Source: Oscillibacter valericigenes Sjm18-20 (GTDB lineage: Bacteria > Bacillota > Clostridia > Oscillospirales > Oscillospiraceae). Taken from it: 64,000 bases of DNA. This document shows positions 27,601-35,036 of this stretch, piece after piece (the stretch's first letter is position 1; the number at the start of each line of letters is the position of its first letter). The stretch lies in assembly GCA_000283575.1 (NCBI GenBank), contig AP012044.1:2852001-2916000 (forward strand), in the 5' to 3' direction. The translations under genes and the position numbers were made by a program. Below the pieces are notes generated by a model, which saw only the letters and a list, made by a program, of their open reading frames with translations, did not search any database and had not been told where the DNA came from.

Positions 27601-29846
27601 TGCAGGAACAGATCGACGAGATCACGGACGGCATAGACGAGGTGCAGAGCAGCGGCGGCGAGCGGTTTACCGTGAAGCAGTTGGAGCGCACCCGCAAGGG
27701 GCTGGAAGCACGGCTGGAAAAATTGCAGGCTTCTGACCGCAAGGACGACGTTGTGACTTTTGAGCAGCTCGGCTGCGACCGGATGTTTGTAGACGAGTCG
27801 GACAATTATAAGAACCTTTTCCTCTACACGAAAATGCGGAATGTGGCGGGGCTTTCCACCACAGACGCGCAGAAATCCAGCGATATGTTTGCCAAGTGCC
27901 GCTATCTCGATGAGCTGACCGGCAATCGCGGCACGGTGTTCGCCACCGGCACACCCATCTCCAACAGCATGACTGAAATGTATACCATCCAGCGGTACTT
28001 ACAGTATGACCGGCTCCGCGATATGAACATGACCCACTTCGACTGCTGGGCGTCCCGGTTTGGAGAGACGACCACAGCGCTGGAGCTTGCCCCGGAAGGC
28101 ACCGGATACCGGGCGCGGACGCGGTTCGCAATGTTCTTCAATCTGCCGGAGCTGATGAATATGTTCCGGGAGGTAGCGGACATCAAGACCGCCGAACAGC
28201 TCAATCTTCCCACGCCAGAGGTCGAATACCACACCATTGCCACCAAGCCGACCGAACACCAGCAGGCAATGGTCAAGGCACTGTCGGAACGGGCAGCAAA
28301 GGTACACAGCGGCGCGGTTGACCCGTCCGTTGACAATATGCTCAAGATTACATCCGACGGGCGTAAGCTCGGCCTCGATCAGCGCATCATCAATTCCATG
28401 CTCCCGGATGAACCGGGAACCAAAGTCAACCAATGCGTAGACAATATCGTGCAGTTCTGGCGCGACGGTGAAGCAGACAAACTGACCCAGCTTGTTTTCT
28501 GCGACATTTCCACGCCGAGAGCCGTCCCCACAGCGCGCGCGGCCAAGGCCGTCAGCGGTAATCTGGACAGTCCGGAGATCCACGGATTGGAAACCTCCAT
28601 CGACCTGCCGGAGCCGGAAGCCGATTTCACGGTGTATGAGGACATCCGGCAAAAACTCATCGAAAAAGGGATTCCCGCCGAACAAGTGGCGTTCATTCAC
28701 GATGCCAACACCGACGTGCGGAAAAAGGAATTGTTTGGAAAAGTCCGCTCCGGTCAGGTGCGCGTTCTGATCGGCAGCACCGCCAAAATGGGCGCTGGCA
28801 CCAACGTACAGGATCGGCTTATCGCCATGCACGACCTCGATTGCCCGTGGCGGCCGCGTGACCTCACCCAGCGAAAAGGGCGTATCGAGCGGCAAGGCAA
28901 CCAGAACGAAAAAGTCCATGTGTGCCGCTACGTCACTGAAGGCACGTTCGACGCCTACCTCTGGCAAACCGTCGAAAACAAACAGCGTTTTATCTCTCAG
29001 ATCATGTCCAGTAAAAGCCCGGTTCGCTCCTGCGACGATGTGGACGAAACGGCTCTGTCCTTTGCGGAAATCAAGGCGCTGTGCGCTGGAGACCCTCGCA
29101 TCAAGGAGCGTATGGATTTGGATGTGGACGTGTCCCGGCTGAAAATCATGAAAGCCGACCACCAGAGCAAGCAGTTCCGCTTGGAAGATAACCTTCTCAA
29201 ATATTTCCCGGAGCAGATCGAACAGAACAAGGGCTTCATCACCAGTCTGGAAACGGATATGCAGACCCTCGCACAACACCCACACCCGACTGACAGCTTC
29301 GCCGGTATGGAAGTCCGCGGCGATGTGCTGACGGATAAGGAAAACGCCGGTGCCGCCTTGCTCGATGCCTGCAAGGAAGTCACGGGGCTGGAGCCGGTGC
29401 AGATCGGCAGCTATCGCGGCTTTTCCATATCTGTGACCTTCGACGCTTTTGAGAAAGTCTTTTCACTCACGCTCAAAGGCAAGATGACCCACAGAGTGGA
29501 TTTGGGCAAAGACCCGCGCGGCAATCTTGTCCGCATCGACAACACGCTGGATAAGATGCCGGAACGCCTTGCCGCGGTAAAAGCCAAGCTGGAAAATCTC
29601 TATCAGCAGCAAGCTGCGGCACAGGCCGAGGTCGGCAAGCCTTTCCCACAGGAAGCAGAGCTGCGGGAGAAAACCGCGCGTCTGGTAGAGCTGGATTCCA
29701 TGCTCAACATGGACGGCAAAGACCAGACTGCGCCGGAAAACGTCGTTGCCAAAAGCCCGCGCCCGTCTGTGCTTGAAAAATTGAAAGTGCCCTGCGTCAG
29801 CGAAACACAGAGCAGAAAACCACAAAAAGAAATGGAGGAACGATAA
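21669..29846 (+). CDS. Giant DNA methylase/SNF2-helicase-like protein
   Basis: A 2,725-residue LtrC/antirestriction-type giant of CTn elements. Residues 1-260 are an ArdC-like ssDNA-binding head. Residues about 260-375 are Pro/Gly/Asp-rich and disordered, where tnpV is overprinted. Three related 90-105-residue modules follow (about 417-517, 641-741, 768-856). A methylase-like domain has EPAMGVGNFF at about 1210-1219, but NVPF (1273-1276) replaces the catalytic NPPY. An SF2/SNF2 helicase has HEVGAGKT (1878-1885), a changed DExx box DESD near 2042, and motif VI QRKGRIERQG at about 2401-2410. The start has aaaggagg at 21653-21660. It probably handles incoming DNA against host restriction or for processing; both methylase and helicase motifs deviate from the active consensus. 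Confidence 0.88.
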   Translation: MPTKVQAYSQMADHVATQITGSYQGWTEFLQTAARLYKYPYNEQLMIYAQRPDATACAEYDFWNNRMGRYVRRGSKGIALIDASGDRPRLKYVFDVSDTGGHENARQPYLWSMESSHVIPVAAMLERNYEIGGDDLAQQIADIAGKLADDYWNDHQYEILHIVDDSFLEEYDEFNIGMQFRSAAAVSITYAVMSRCGLEPEQVLDHEDFMAVFDFNTPATVAALGTAVSEASQQLLRQIGVTILNAEREKIAERSQNNEQHTIIHEERGLSDSRPEAVGAAGNEPRQIREDAEGLPEGTPPDSLEQPDPIREAVPAPAGDRADGPEPLGADDAGAGESGGRDRSPESQRPDEVGGPDEQLQGAGGGSDPERADFQLNFFDVHAGGVQMTLFPSEDEQIAYLEQAESVDKTPFAFSFAQEDIDTILRLGGNNSQSRMRIAAEYMKRKPMEEIAAFLSREYVGGGGFKLERGDTAAWFDQDGIHLTNGRTARYSKSAQVASWNDAARRIGELLEQGRFATNVELAETNGYIRSQLAQPIWFLRHDFDEPAVERGFLPCLEPMDSGGYPEITEKLADALKNPEFLSTLTAEFTQFLDAYREDRALLRFHYHRPGELLDRLHDLALPQREYTSEMSEPLQVDRFITEDEINAMLAGGSSVEGGKGRIYGYFKEPHSLKEQVAFLKSEYGIGGHSNALPGCFESDEDHSGKGIRIQKSDCYDVQLAWNNVAKRISELIRQDRYLTPEEKAKYEELHQEPIPETMQEPPVPLRPISQDDIDDALRAWNGDAASKRAVAQYMAAHARDKDTAAWLAHEYGAADANFLSITRTGTDEVVELPWAKVQRRIAQLVQTDSFYTDRELDDFADIDTDAVRQSLNSPAAQERTDAMLEAAERIAAENAVEPYERFAVVESENGWVIWDDLHDGYYVDDEGVTEEFDSEWLANDYLFEVREAVAEKEAAEWLEVEQAKTEPEEPAAEQSMPVFPYSVGDTVYLENGKPFVITEIRDSSVQFRDPTLRYPIFRAESSESFARLMERFPQPEKPAPAAQTSAKPEMTAETVAVYPADENHLPYDIVVERLHTEPEHTPPEIVPQPENFRITDDNLGIGGAKAKFRANMDAISTLLQVESENRAATPDEQEVLAKYVGWGGLADAFDESKQNWANEYQELAATLSPEEYAAARASTLNAHYTSPTVIKAIYEAVGNMGFQSGNILEPAMGVGNFFGCLPEEMRGSKLYGVELDSITGRIARQLYPQADITVAGFETTDRRDFFDLAIGNVPFGQYQVNDRAYNKLGFSIHDYFFAKSLDQVRPGGVVAFVTSRYMMDKQFPEVRKYIAQRAELLGAIRLPNNAFRANAGTDVVSDIIFLQKRDRPIDIEPDWVHLGQNEDGFGINSYFIDHPEMILGRQTSESTQYGKQDFTVAPIEGLNLADQLHDAVKYIGGKYTEAELPELGEDEAIDTSIPADPNVKNYSYTVVDGSVYYRENSRMVKPNLNATAMERVKGMVDLRDCVHKLIDLQMDESDPLSIIGEQHKLNRLYDDFSAKYGLLNDRANRLAFSDDSSYYLLCSLEVLDDDGNLERKADMFTKRTIKQHTAVTSVDTASEALAVSIGERARVDLPFMARLSGKSEEEIIDELTGVIYHDPIRDNWQTSDEYLSGNVRQKLREAQAAAKRDPAYQINVAALEKAQPKDLDASEIEVRLGATWIDKKYIQQFMEETFNPPFYLRRSIQVNYSSYTAEWNITGKNNVGYGNVAATVTYGTDRANAYRILEDSLNLRDIRIYDTVEDPDGKERRVLNAKETTLTAQKQQAIRDAFKDWIWRDPHRRSVLVAQYNEEMNSTRPREYDGSHITFTGMNPEIQLRDHQKNAVAHVLYGGNTLLAHEVGAGKTFEMVAACMESKRLGLSQKSIFVVPNHLTEQWASEFLRLYPSANLLVTTKKDFETHNRKKFCARIATGDYDAVIIGHSQFERIPISSERQERLLQEQIDEITDGIDEVQSSGGERFTVKQLERTRKGLEARLEKLQASDRKDDVVTFEQLGCDRMFVDESDNYKNLFLYTKMRNVAGLSTTDAQKSSDMFAKCRYLDELTGNRGTVFATGTPISNSMTEMYTIQRYLQYDRLRDMNMTHFDCWASRFGETTTALELAPEGTGYRARTRFAMFFNLPELMNMFREVADIKTAEQLNLPTPEVEYHTIATKPTEHQQAMVKALSERAAKVHSGAVDPSVDNMLKITSDGRKLGLDQRIINSMLPDEPGTKVNQCVDNIVQFWRDGEADKLTQLVFCDISTPRAVPTARAAKAVSGNLDSPEIHGLETSIDLPEPEADFTVYEDIRQKLIEKGIPAEQVAFIHDANTDVRKKELFGKVRSGQVRVLIGSTAKMGAGTNVQDRLIAMHDLDCPWRPRDLTQRKGRIERQGNQNEKVHVCRYVTEGTFDAYLWQTVENKQRFISQIMSSKSPVRSCDDVDETALSFAEIKALCAGDPRIKERMDLDVDVSRLKIMKADHQSKQFRLEDNLLKYFPEQIEQNKGFITSLETDMQTLAQHPHPTDSFAGMEVRGDVLTDKENAGAALLDACKEVTGLEPVQIGSYRGFSISVTFDAFEKVFSLTLKGKMTHRVDLGKDPRGNLVRIDNTLDKMPERLAAVKAKLENLYQQQAAAQAEVGKPFPQEAELREKTARLVELDSMLNMDGKDQTAPENVVAKSPRPSVLEKLKVPCVSETQSRKPQKEMEER
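22441..22797 (+). CDS. tnpV: TnpV-family protein nested inside the giant gene
   Basis: A 118-residue TnpV-family protein (LSYTKNGDYLIPDL at the start, then GKYGRMRRGFLKEHR) encoded in the +1 frame wholly inside the giant gene. It has its own ribosome-binding site, aaaggag at 22426-22432, eight bases before ATG 22441. The giant's frame here yields a low-complexity Pro/Gly/Asp/Arg-rich linker, as expected when the other frame is the constrained one. Its function is unknown; the family is known only from transposon-like elements. Translation could be independent or by re-initiation. Confidence 0.8.
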   Translation: MNSTLSYTKNGDYLIPDLKLSEQRETSLGKYGRMRRGFLKEHRPILWNSLILSEKLYPHLLETEQTAQSRLEQMMPELAKAAGVTEALKASDPMKWVGLMNNCKAQAEEAILKELIFS

Positions 29847-29847
29847 T

Positions 29848-30591
29848 ATGTCAGAAGTAATTGGACGTGCCACTTATGCTAACGGTGAACGCCAGCTATT
29901 CACCGACCCCGATGAATTTATCAAGACTATCCGGGAGGAGTTGCCTTACCGCAGCACCTCCGGCTTCGCTTTTGAGGTGATAAATGCCAATGCCGCCACA
30001 CGCAAGGCAATCGACAATTTGGTATACAACGAATATGGCGAGAAGAATCCCCACGACCTCGCCTACTATCAGGAGAAGGACAGGTCTATCCCCGTGTATT
30101 GTCAATCCGCGGCTTATGCCCGTGAGCATGATGAGCTGCCGGAGTTCCGCGTATCCAACCGGGCGAATGTTGCCTGCAAAGTGGCTATTGAAAAGGTTAT
30201 AAACGGCAATTACCGCGATAACTGCCTTGATTCAAAAAGCGCCTTTGCCCAGGTCGCTGAGATGTTCGGAACGGAACGCATGAAATACGTTTTGGCCGTG
30301 ACCGTCAGGCAGAAAGATTGGGATGGGCGCATATCTCACGAAAACAAGGCATGGGCAAAAACAGTTCCCGTTGCGGATAACAAGGATGCTTTCGGCAGCG
30401 ACCGCAACTGCTATTTCGTTGTAGATCAGGCGCACACCGGCCTTGTGGATTTACTCGTGACCTATGCTCGGAAGCAGTTTGCTGCCGAAAAGGACACGCC
30501 GGCGAAAAAGCCTTCGGTGCTGGGCAAGCTGCAAAGCACACCATCCGCGCCGAAGCCGCCCGCTGCCAAAGGCAAGGACATGGAGCGATGA
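29848..30591 (+). CDS. DUF3849-domain protein
   Basis: A 247-residue protein. Residues about 75-190 match DUF3849 (PVYCQSAAYAREH, NVACKVAIEKVI, HENKAWAKTVP). An N-terminal 70-residue LPD-like module precedes it. The C-terminal tail has the shared KKPSVLGKLQS motif. It starts one base after the giant's stop, with ggaggaacg as the ribosome-binding site, and overlaps mobC by 4 bp, so it belongs to the transfer operon. Its biochemical role is unknown. Confidence 0.8.
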   Translation: MSEVIGRATYANGERQLFTDPDEFIKTIREELPYRSTSGFAFEVINANAATRKAIDNLVYNEYGEKNPHDLAYYQEKDRSIPVYCQSAAYAREHDELPEFRVSNRANVACKVAIEKVINGNYRDNCLDSKSAFAQVAEMFGTERMKYVLAVTVRQKDWDGRISHENKAWAKTVPVADNKDAFGSDRNCYFVVDQAHTGLVDLLVTYARKQFAAEKDTPAKKPSVLGKLQSTPSAPKPPAAKGKDMER

Positions 30592-30926
30592 AAAAGCGGA
30601 ATCGGAATATTCCGGTGATGTTTTGGGTAACGCCGGAGGAACACAGCTTGATTGAACAGAAAATGGCGCAGCTCGGTACGGAGAATATGAGCGCCTACCT
30701 GAGAAAAATCGCTATCGACGGCTATGTTGTCCGGCTGGAGCTGCCGGAGCTTCAGGAGATGGTATCCCTGCTCCGGCGTTCCAGCAACAACCTGAATCAG
30801 CTTGCGCGCCGAGCCAATGAAACAGGGCGCATATACGAAGCCGATCTGGAGGATGTAAAGCAGAATCAGGAAGAGTTATGGCAGTCCGCGAATGATATTT
30901 TGAAAGCTCTTGCCAAACTGCGCTGA
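30588..30926 (+). CDS. mobC: MobC relaxosome accessory protein
   Basis: A 112-residue MobC-family protein: an N-terminal ribbon-helix-helix (RNIPVMFWVTPEEHSLIEQ) then LRRSSNNLNQLARRANETG, the MobC signature. It binds and opens DNA at oriT so that the relaxase can nick. It overlaps the DUF3849 gene by 4 bp, and the relaxase lies about 880 bp downstream on the same strand. An oriT nearby is expected. Confidence 0.9.
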   Translation: MKKRNRNIPVMFWVTPEEHSLIEQKMAQLGTENMSAYLRKIAIDGYVVRLELPELQEMVSLLRRSSNNLNQLARRANETGRIYEADLEDVKQNQEELWQSANDILKALAKLR

Positions 30927-31035
30927 GCGTATGCGGGCGGTCTGAAAAGGCCGCCCGTTTTTCTCTTTGCTCGTATCCTTGCAAGAAAAAAACGGTTCCG
31001 TTATGCTGAGAACAGATATGAAGGAGGCGGATTAC

Positions 31036-31326
31036 ATGAGGTTTATTTTGAAGATACTCGCCGCGCCGGTCATCGCGGTACTGACCCTTTTCGTCTGGCT
31101 TAGCTCCGGCCTGCTCTATTGCTCGTCATGGATATTTGGCCTCGCCGGGACGCTGCTGAGCATCCTCGCGCTGGTGGTGCTGTTCACCACATCCGTGAAG
31201 AACGGCGTCATCCTGCTGGTAATTGCGTTCCTTGTCAGCCCGATGGGTCTGCCGCTGGCTGCAAGCGGGCTGCTCGGTCTGATACAGCGCCTGCGGGTTA
31301 CGATTCTGGAGCACGTCTATGGCTAA
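31036..31326 (+). CDS. CD1845-family small membrane protein
   Basis: A 96-residue protein with three hydrophobic helices (about 3-25, 28-52, 55-80) and a short basic-polar tail. It matches the CD1845-type mobile-element membrane proteins. ATG 31036 is chosen over the in-frame ATG at 31018 because aaggagg lies at 31021-31027. Its position between mobC and the relaxase suggests a conjugation accessory. No catalytic residues are evident. Confidence 0.75.
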   Translation: MRFILKILAAPVIAVLTLFVWLSSGLLYCSSWIFGLAGTLLSILALVVLFTTSVKNGVILLVIAFLVSPMGLPLAASGLLGLIQRLRVTILEHVYG

Positions 31327-31410
31327 TGCAGTTTGCGCGCCGGATTCTTTGCTATGCTTTCAGGGAAGCATAAGACTGTGCTTCCAATCTTTGTTCAGGA
31401 GGAAAATTCT

Positions 31411-31740
31411 ATGAGTGAACGAATGGTTTATCCCGAATGGCTGGAAATCAGCGAAGATGCGCTTGCGGAGGAAATCAGCGGTATCGAAGCGGAGCTGCGG
31501 GACGGCAACGAGGAATACGGGCGGTTCTATGAAGAAAAATATCGGCTGCTGGAGGCGTCGCCCGCGCTCCGTTCCACCCTCGACGCCGACGAGCCGGAGG
31601 CGCTGACAAAGGACGAGGCCGGGAGCCTGATCCGCATTATCGCACTTGATCATCGTATGCCGGAAATCACCGACCGGGCGGTTTTCGTCTATGGCAGAAA
31701 GAACGCCTATCGCTTCATGCGCAGCATCGGAATGGTATAA
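31411..31740 (+). CDS. Conserved small ICE protein of unknown function
   Basis: A 109-residue acidic protein (SERMVYPEWLEISEDALAEE). The first half is charged and helical; the second has a FVYGRKNAYRFMRS patch. ATG 31411 follows aggagga. I do not recognise a domain. It is in the same orientation and spacing as its neighbours mobC and the relaxase, so it is probably a real backbone gene. Confidence 0.65.
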   Translation: MSERMVYPEWLEISEDALAEEISGIEAELRDGNEEYGRFYEEKYRLLEASPALRSTLDADEPEALTKDEAGSLIRIIALDHRMPEITDRAVFVYGRKNAYRFMRSIGMV

Positions 31741-31746
31741 AACCAA

Positions 31747-31775
31747 TGAGCGCCGAGATTTGATCTCGGCGCTCA
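31747..31775. repeat. Perfect hairpin before the relaxase gene
   Basis: A 13-bp perfect inverted repeat (31747-31759 with 31763-31775) with a 3-nt loop starts 6 bp after the upstream stop codon. There is no T tract, so termination is uncertain. A relaxosome or oriT-associated site is possible because the relaxase starts 31 bp later. Confidence 0.55.
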
Positions 31776-31805
31776 AACTATATCCGGAAGGAGGTCTTTT
31801 GCTCC

Positions 31806-33203
31806 ATGGCCACGACACGCATTATGCCGCTGCACACCGGCAAAGGCCGGGACGCAGGGACGGCGATCAGCGACATCATCGACTATGTGAAGAACCCGGA
31901 AAAGACGGACGGCGGCAGGCTCATCACCAGCTACCAATGTGACAGCCGCACCGCCGACGCCGAGTTTCTTTTTTCAAAGCGGCAGTATAAAACCATCACA
32001 GGCAGGACGCAGGAAAGCGATGTGATCGCCTATCATTTCCGCCAATCCTTTCAGCCGGGTGATGTCACGCCGGAGGAAGCCAACCGCATCGGTCAGGAAT
32101 TTGCGCATCGCTTTCTGAAGGACGGCAACGCCTTTATCGTTTGCACCCATATCGACAAGCACCACGTTCACAATCACATCATCTGGAACTCTACTGCGCT
32201 CTCTTGCGACCGGAAATTCCGCAACTTTTGGGGCAGCACAAAAGCGATCCAGCGTCTGAGCGACACCATCTGTATTGAGCATGGTTTGTCCGTCATCGAG
32301 AATCCAAAGCGCCACGGCAAGAACTACAACAAGTGGCTGGGCGACAAGGCGGAGCCGACCCGGCGCGATGTGCTGCGCACTGCCATAGACGCGGCTATGG
32401 AGCAGAAGCCCGCCGATCTGGCTGCGCTTTTGAAGCTGCTGGCAGACGACGGATATGAAATCAAACGCGGTAAGAATATCGCCCTGAAGGGAAAAAATCA
32501 GGCCCGGTTTATACGGCTTTCCTCCCTGGGCGTAGGCTATGCGGAAGCCGACCTGCTGGCCGTCCTCGCCGGTGGAAAATCGCACGCGCCGCGCAAAAAG
32601 GCGGTTGTGTCCGCGCCTGAAAAGATCAGCCTGATAATTGAACTCGACGCAAAATTCCGTGCGGCAAAGGGCGCAGGCTACCAGCAATGGGCGTCTGTTT
32701 TCAATGCCAAGCAGATGTCGCAAACAATGAATTACCTTCGGGAAAGCAAGCTGCTGGACTACGCAGAACTGAAAGAAAAGACGGCTGCGGCCACGGCTCG
32801 GTTTAACACGCTTTCCTCTCAGATTAAGGCTGCCGAGAGCCGCATGGCAGAGATCGCCGTTCTGAAAACACAGATCATCAACTACGCGAAAACTCGTGCG
32901 GTTTTCGATGGTTACAAGGCTTGCGGCTATTCCAGAAAATATCTTGCCGAGCATGAGAGCGACATACTGCTGCACCGCGCGGCGAAGAAAACCTTTAACG
33001 ATTTGGGCCTTAAAAAGCTGCCTGCCGTCAAGAGCTTGCAGGAGGAATATGCAAAGTTGCTGGCGGAGAAAAAAGCTGACTACCCGGAGTACAGGCAGGC
33101 CCGTGATGAGATGCGGGAGCTGCTCACCATCCAGTCCAACGTGGACAGGATTCTCGGCACGAACGCGCGCGAGGCCGAGAAAGAAAAAGGACAGGAGATC
33201 TGA
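31806..33203 (+). CDS. MobP-type relaxase
   Basis: A 465-residue relaxase (Relaxase/MobA-VirD2 domain, PF03432 type). The HUH-like metal motif HIDKHHVHNHIIW starts at His115, with histidines at 115, 119, 120, 122 and 124. It nicks oriT and pilots the strand into the recipient. The C-terminal 200 residues are basic and helical. ATG 31806 lies after aaggagg. It is the last gene of the transfer operon; a palindrome follows. Confidence 0.92.
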   Translation: MATTRIMPLHTGKGRDAGTAISDIIDYVKNPEKTDGGRLITSYQCDSRTADAEFLFSKRQYKTITGRTQESDVIAYHFRQSFQPGDVTPEEANRIGQEFAHRFLKDGNAFIVCTHIDKHHVHNHIIWNSTALSCDRKFRNFWGSTKAIQRLSDTICIEHGLSVIENPKRHGKNYNKWLGDKAEPTRRDVLRTAIDAAMEQKPADLAALLKLLADDGYEIKRGKNIALKGKNQARFIRLSSLGVGYAEADLLAVLAGGKSHAPRKKAVVSAPEKISLIIELDAKFRAAKGAGYQQWASVFNAKQMSQTMNYLRESKLLDYAELKEKTAAATARFNTLSSQIKAAESRMAEIAVLKTQIINYAKTRAVFDGYKACGYSRKYLAEHESDILLHRAAKKTFNDLGLKKLPAVKSLQEEYAKLLAEKKADYPEYRQARDEMRELLTIQSNVDRILGTNAREAEKEKGQEI

Positions 33204-33230
33204 TGTAATGATTTCCTGTCCTCTCAAAGT

Positions 33231-33257
33231 GGTCTGTATCATATTATGATACAGACC
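33231..33257. repeat. Perfect palindrome after the relaxase gene
   Basis: Arms ggtctgtatcata (33231-33243) and its exact complement (33245-33257) flank one T. It could terminate the transfer operon, or mark the edge of the cargo block; the aaaaca after it is not a T tract. Confidence 0.55.
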
Positions 33258-33375
33258 AAAACATATACACTTATACACTCTTTGCGAAAATATAAGCATC
33301 CGAAGGATGCGCTGCCAGCTCCGGCAAGGAGCTGTTCAAGGGGATTGGGGGCGTGCCCTCAACAAGCAAATGGGG

Positions 33376-33393
33376 CCTGTGTTATGACACAGG
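33376..33393. repeat. Hairpin downstream of the Crp-like gene
   Basis: Arms cctgtgt (33376-33382) and acacagg (33387-33393) are extended by aagca/tgctt pairing outside. It lies between the relaxase region and the end of the - strand crp-like gene, and is probably that gene's terminator, without a strong T tract. Confidence 0.4.
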
Positions 33394-33406
33394 CATTGCT
33401 TGCCAG

Positions 33407-34090
33407 TTAGCAAAAATCTTTTTCTACTGCTTTTTGCAATAGCTTAAATTCGTTTCTATAAAAGTCAATCAAGCCGTCCCGCTTCATCCATGCAAGCTCT
33501 CTGGATAAGGCGCTGCGGTCTACATCCAGATATTCGGCCATTGCTTCTCTATTAAAAGGAATAGTAAAAGTTCCTGTTCCAGTTTCGAGCATAACTCTTG
33601 TTAAGTAAGTTAAGACCTTATCCCGAATAGTCGGCATAATCAGACAATCATTTCGGTCATGCAGTTCTAACGCTCGTTCTTCAATACTATCAAAAAGATT
33701 TCCAAGTAATTGTTCGTGTGCCATGCAAAGCTTCGTACAACGACTCAATATACTTTTGATAGGAATAAACAGAACCTCAAGCGGTTCTATTGCCTGTACT
33801 GACATAGGGCATCTTCTTCCACGGCTAGCCGCTGTTAAAACGGCGGTATATCCGCCCGGATAATGGAGGGATACAATAATTTGTTTTCCCGTGACGCTCA
33901 ATTTCGTACTTTGAGCGATACCCTGCAATATGATACCGACATCATCAACCAAATCGCCCTCACGGACAACCATCTCATCTTTTGCATATTCTTTCCGTGT
34001 GGCAGACAGACATTTAAGCATTGGGGGAATATCATTTGATGAAATCCCAGAAAATAAACGTGATTGACATAGGGAATCTAAGTTGTTCAT
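33407..34090 (-). CDS. Crp/Fnr-family transcription regulator
   Basis: A 227-residue regulator with an N-terminal cyclic-nucleotide-type beta-roll (about 25-115; DEMVVREGDLVDDVGIILQG) and a C-terminal winged helix (FNREAMAEYLDVDRSALSREL at about 175-196). There is no four-cysteine Fnr Fe-S cluster at the N-terminus, though several cysteines occur at 8, 27, 94, 120 and 124. It is divergent from the LUD gene, which starts 113 bp away, so that gene is the likely target. The DNA is AT-richer than the ICE backbone and marks the start of the cargo block. Confidence 0.88.
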   Translation of the reverse strand: MNNLDSLCQSRLFSGISSNDIPPMLKCLSATRKEYAKDEMVVREGDLVDDVGIILQGIAQSTKLSVTGKQIIVSLHYPGGYTAVLTAASRGRRCPMSVQAIEPLEVLFIPIKSILSRCTKLCMAHEQLLGNLFDSIEERALELHDRNDCLIMPTIRDKVLTYLTRVMLETGTGTFTIPFNREAMAEYLDVDRSALSRELAWMKRDGLIDFYRNEFKLLQKAVEKDFC

Positions 34091-34203
34091 GAGAAGCTCC
34101 TCGTTGCACGTGCAATATACTTTTTCTTTTTACTATACTATATTTATCATAAATACACAAGGAATTTAGTCACCCTTTCTAACGTCAGAATGGAGGAAGA
34201 ACA

Positions 34204-34881
34204 ATGCAAGAGAAAGAAAATTCAATAAAAGCAAGAAATCAGCTTTTAGCATCAAAGGTTATTAAAAGTCTACAAAGCAGAAAGTTTGAGGCTTATTACT
34301 GTGATAACGCCATAGAAGCTGTAGAAAAGGCACTATCATTTATTCCGGAACATTCTTCGGTATCATGGGGTGGGTCAGTTACGCTTGAGGAAATCGGGCT
34401 TCTTAATCGAGTACGTCAAGGCAGCTATATAATCACTGATCGTGATAAAGCGCAAACAATGGAGGAACGTTATGATCTCATGCGCCAATCTCTTTTGTGC
34501 GACACCTATTTGACAAGCTTTAACGCAGTTAGTGAAGATGGTATATTGGTCAATGTAGATAGTGTGGGCAATCGAACAGCGGCCATTACCTTTGGACCGA
34601 AAAGTGTTATTGCTATCGTTGGGATGAACAAGGTTTGCAAGACCGCTGAAGACGCAGTTATAAGAGCCAGAACATATGCGGCCCCCATTAATGTATACCG
34701 CTGTTCGTGCTCGTCCAGCCCATTTTTACATTCGCCGCAAAAAACGCCCTGTCTGATCAATGGTGCTTGCGGAGATTGTAAAACCGATGATTGTATTTGT
34801 TCTTACATCGTCCAAACAAGAATGTGTAAACCGGCGGGGAGAATAAAGATTATCCTCGTTGGTGAATCTTTGGGATTTTGA
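34204..34881 (+). CDS. LUD-domain protein (lactate-utilization type)
   Basis: A 225-residue LUD-domain (formerly DUF162) protein. It has the characteristic core SVSWGGSVTLEEIGL and the late NRTAAITFGPKSVIAIVGMNKV. LUD proteins include LutC and LutB parts of lactate oxidation, but stand-alone members have unknown substrates. A C-terminal cysteine set (YRCSCSSSP ... CGDCKTDDCIC) could bind a metal or Fe-S cluster. It is divergent from the Crp-like regulator. No lutA or lutB partner is present, so lactate oxidation is not implied. Confidence 0.82.
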   Translation: MQEKENSIKARNQLLASKVIKSLQSRKFEAYYCDNAIEAVEKALSFIPEHSSVSWGGSVTLEEIGLLNRVRQGSYIITDRDKAQTMEERYDLMRQSLLCDTYLTSFNAVSEDGILVNVDSVGNRTAAITFGPKSVIAIVGMNKVCKTAEDAVIRARTYAAPINVYRCSCSSSPFLHSPQKTPCLINGACGDCKTDDCICSYIVQTRMCKPAGRIKIILVGESLGF

Positions 34882-34967
34882 ATAAGAATTATAGTTTATT
34901 AGCTGCACGGCATAGAAAAAATCCGCTATTTGGCAGATGATTATTTGTGACCAAATTGAGAGATTAA

Positions 34968-35010
34968 CCAAACGGCTGCTTTGAAAAATTCAAAGCAGCC
35001 GTTTGGTTTT
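34968..35010. terminator. Bidirectional terminator, LUD gene and map
   Basis: An 18-bp perfect stem (34968-34985 with 34989-35006) has a 3-nt loop and T residues on the + strand side. It lies between the convergent LUD and aminopeptidase genes. Confidence 0.85.
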
Positions 35011-35036
35011 AGCAAATAAAAGTCAAAAAATGCTCA

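Noticed and set aside
21669..29846. Active DNA methyltransferase reading of the giant gene
   Set aside because: The catalytic motif reads NVPF rather than NPPY/F, so methylation activity is not supported; only DNA binding and helicase-like roles are claimed.
34204..34881. Lactate-utilization operon (lutABC)
   Set aside because: Only a single LUD-domain gene is present; lutA and lutB are absent, so lactate oxidation cannot be claimed.
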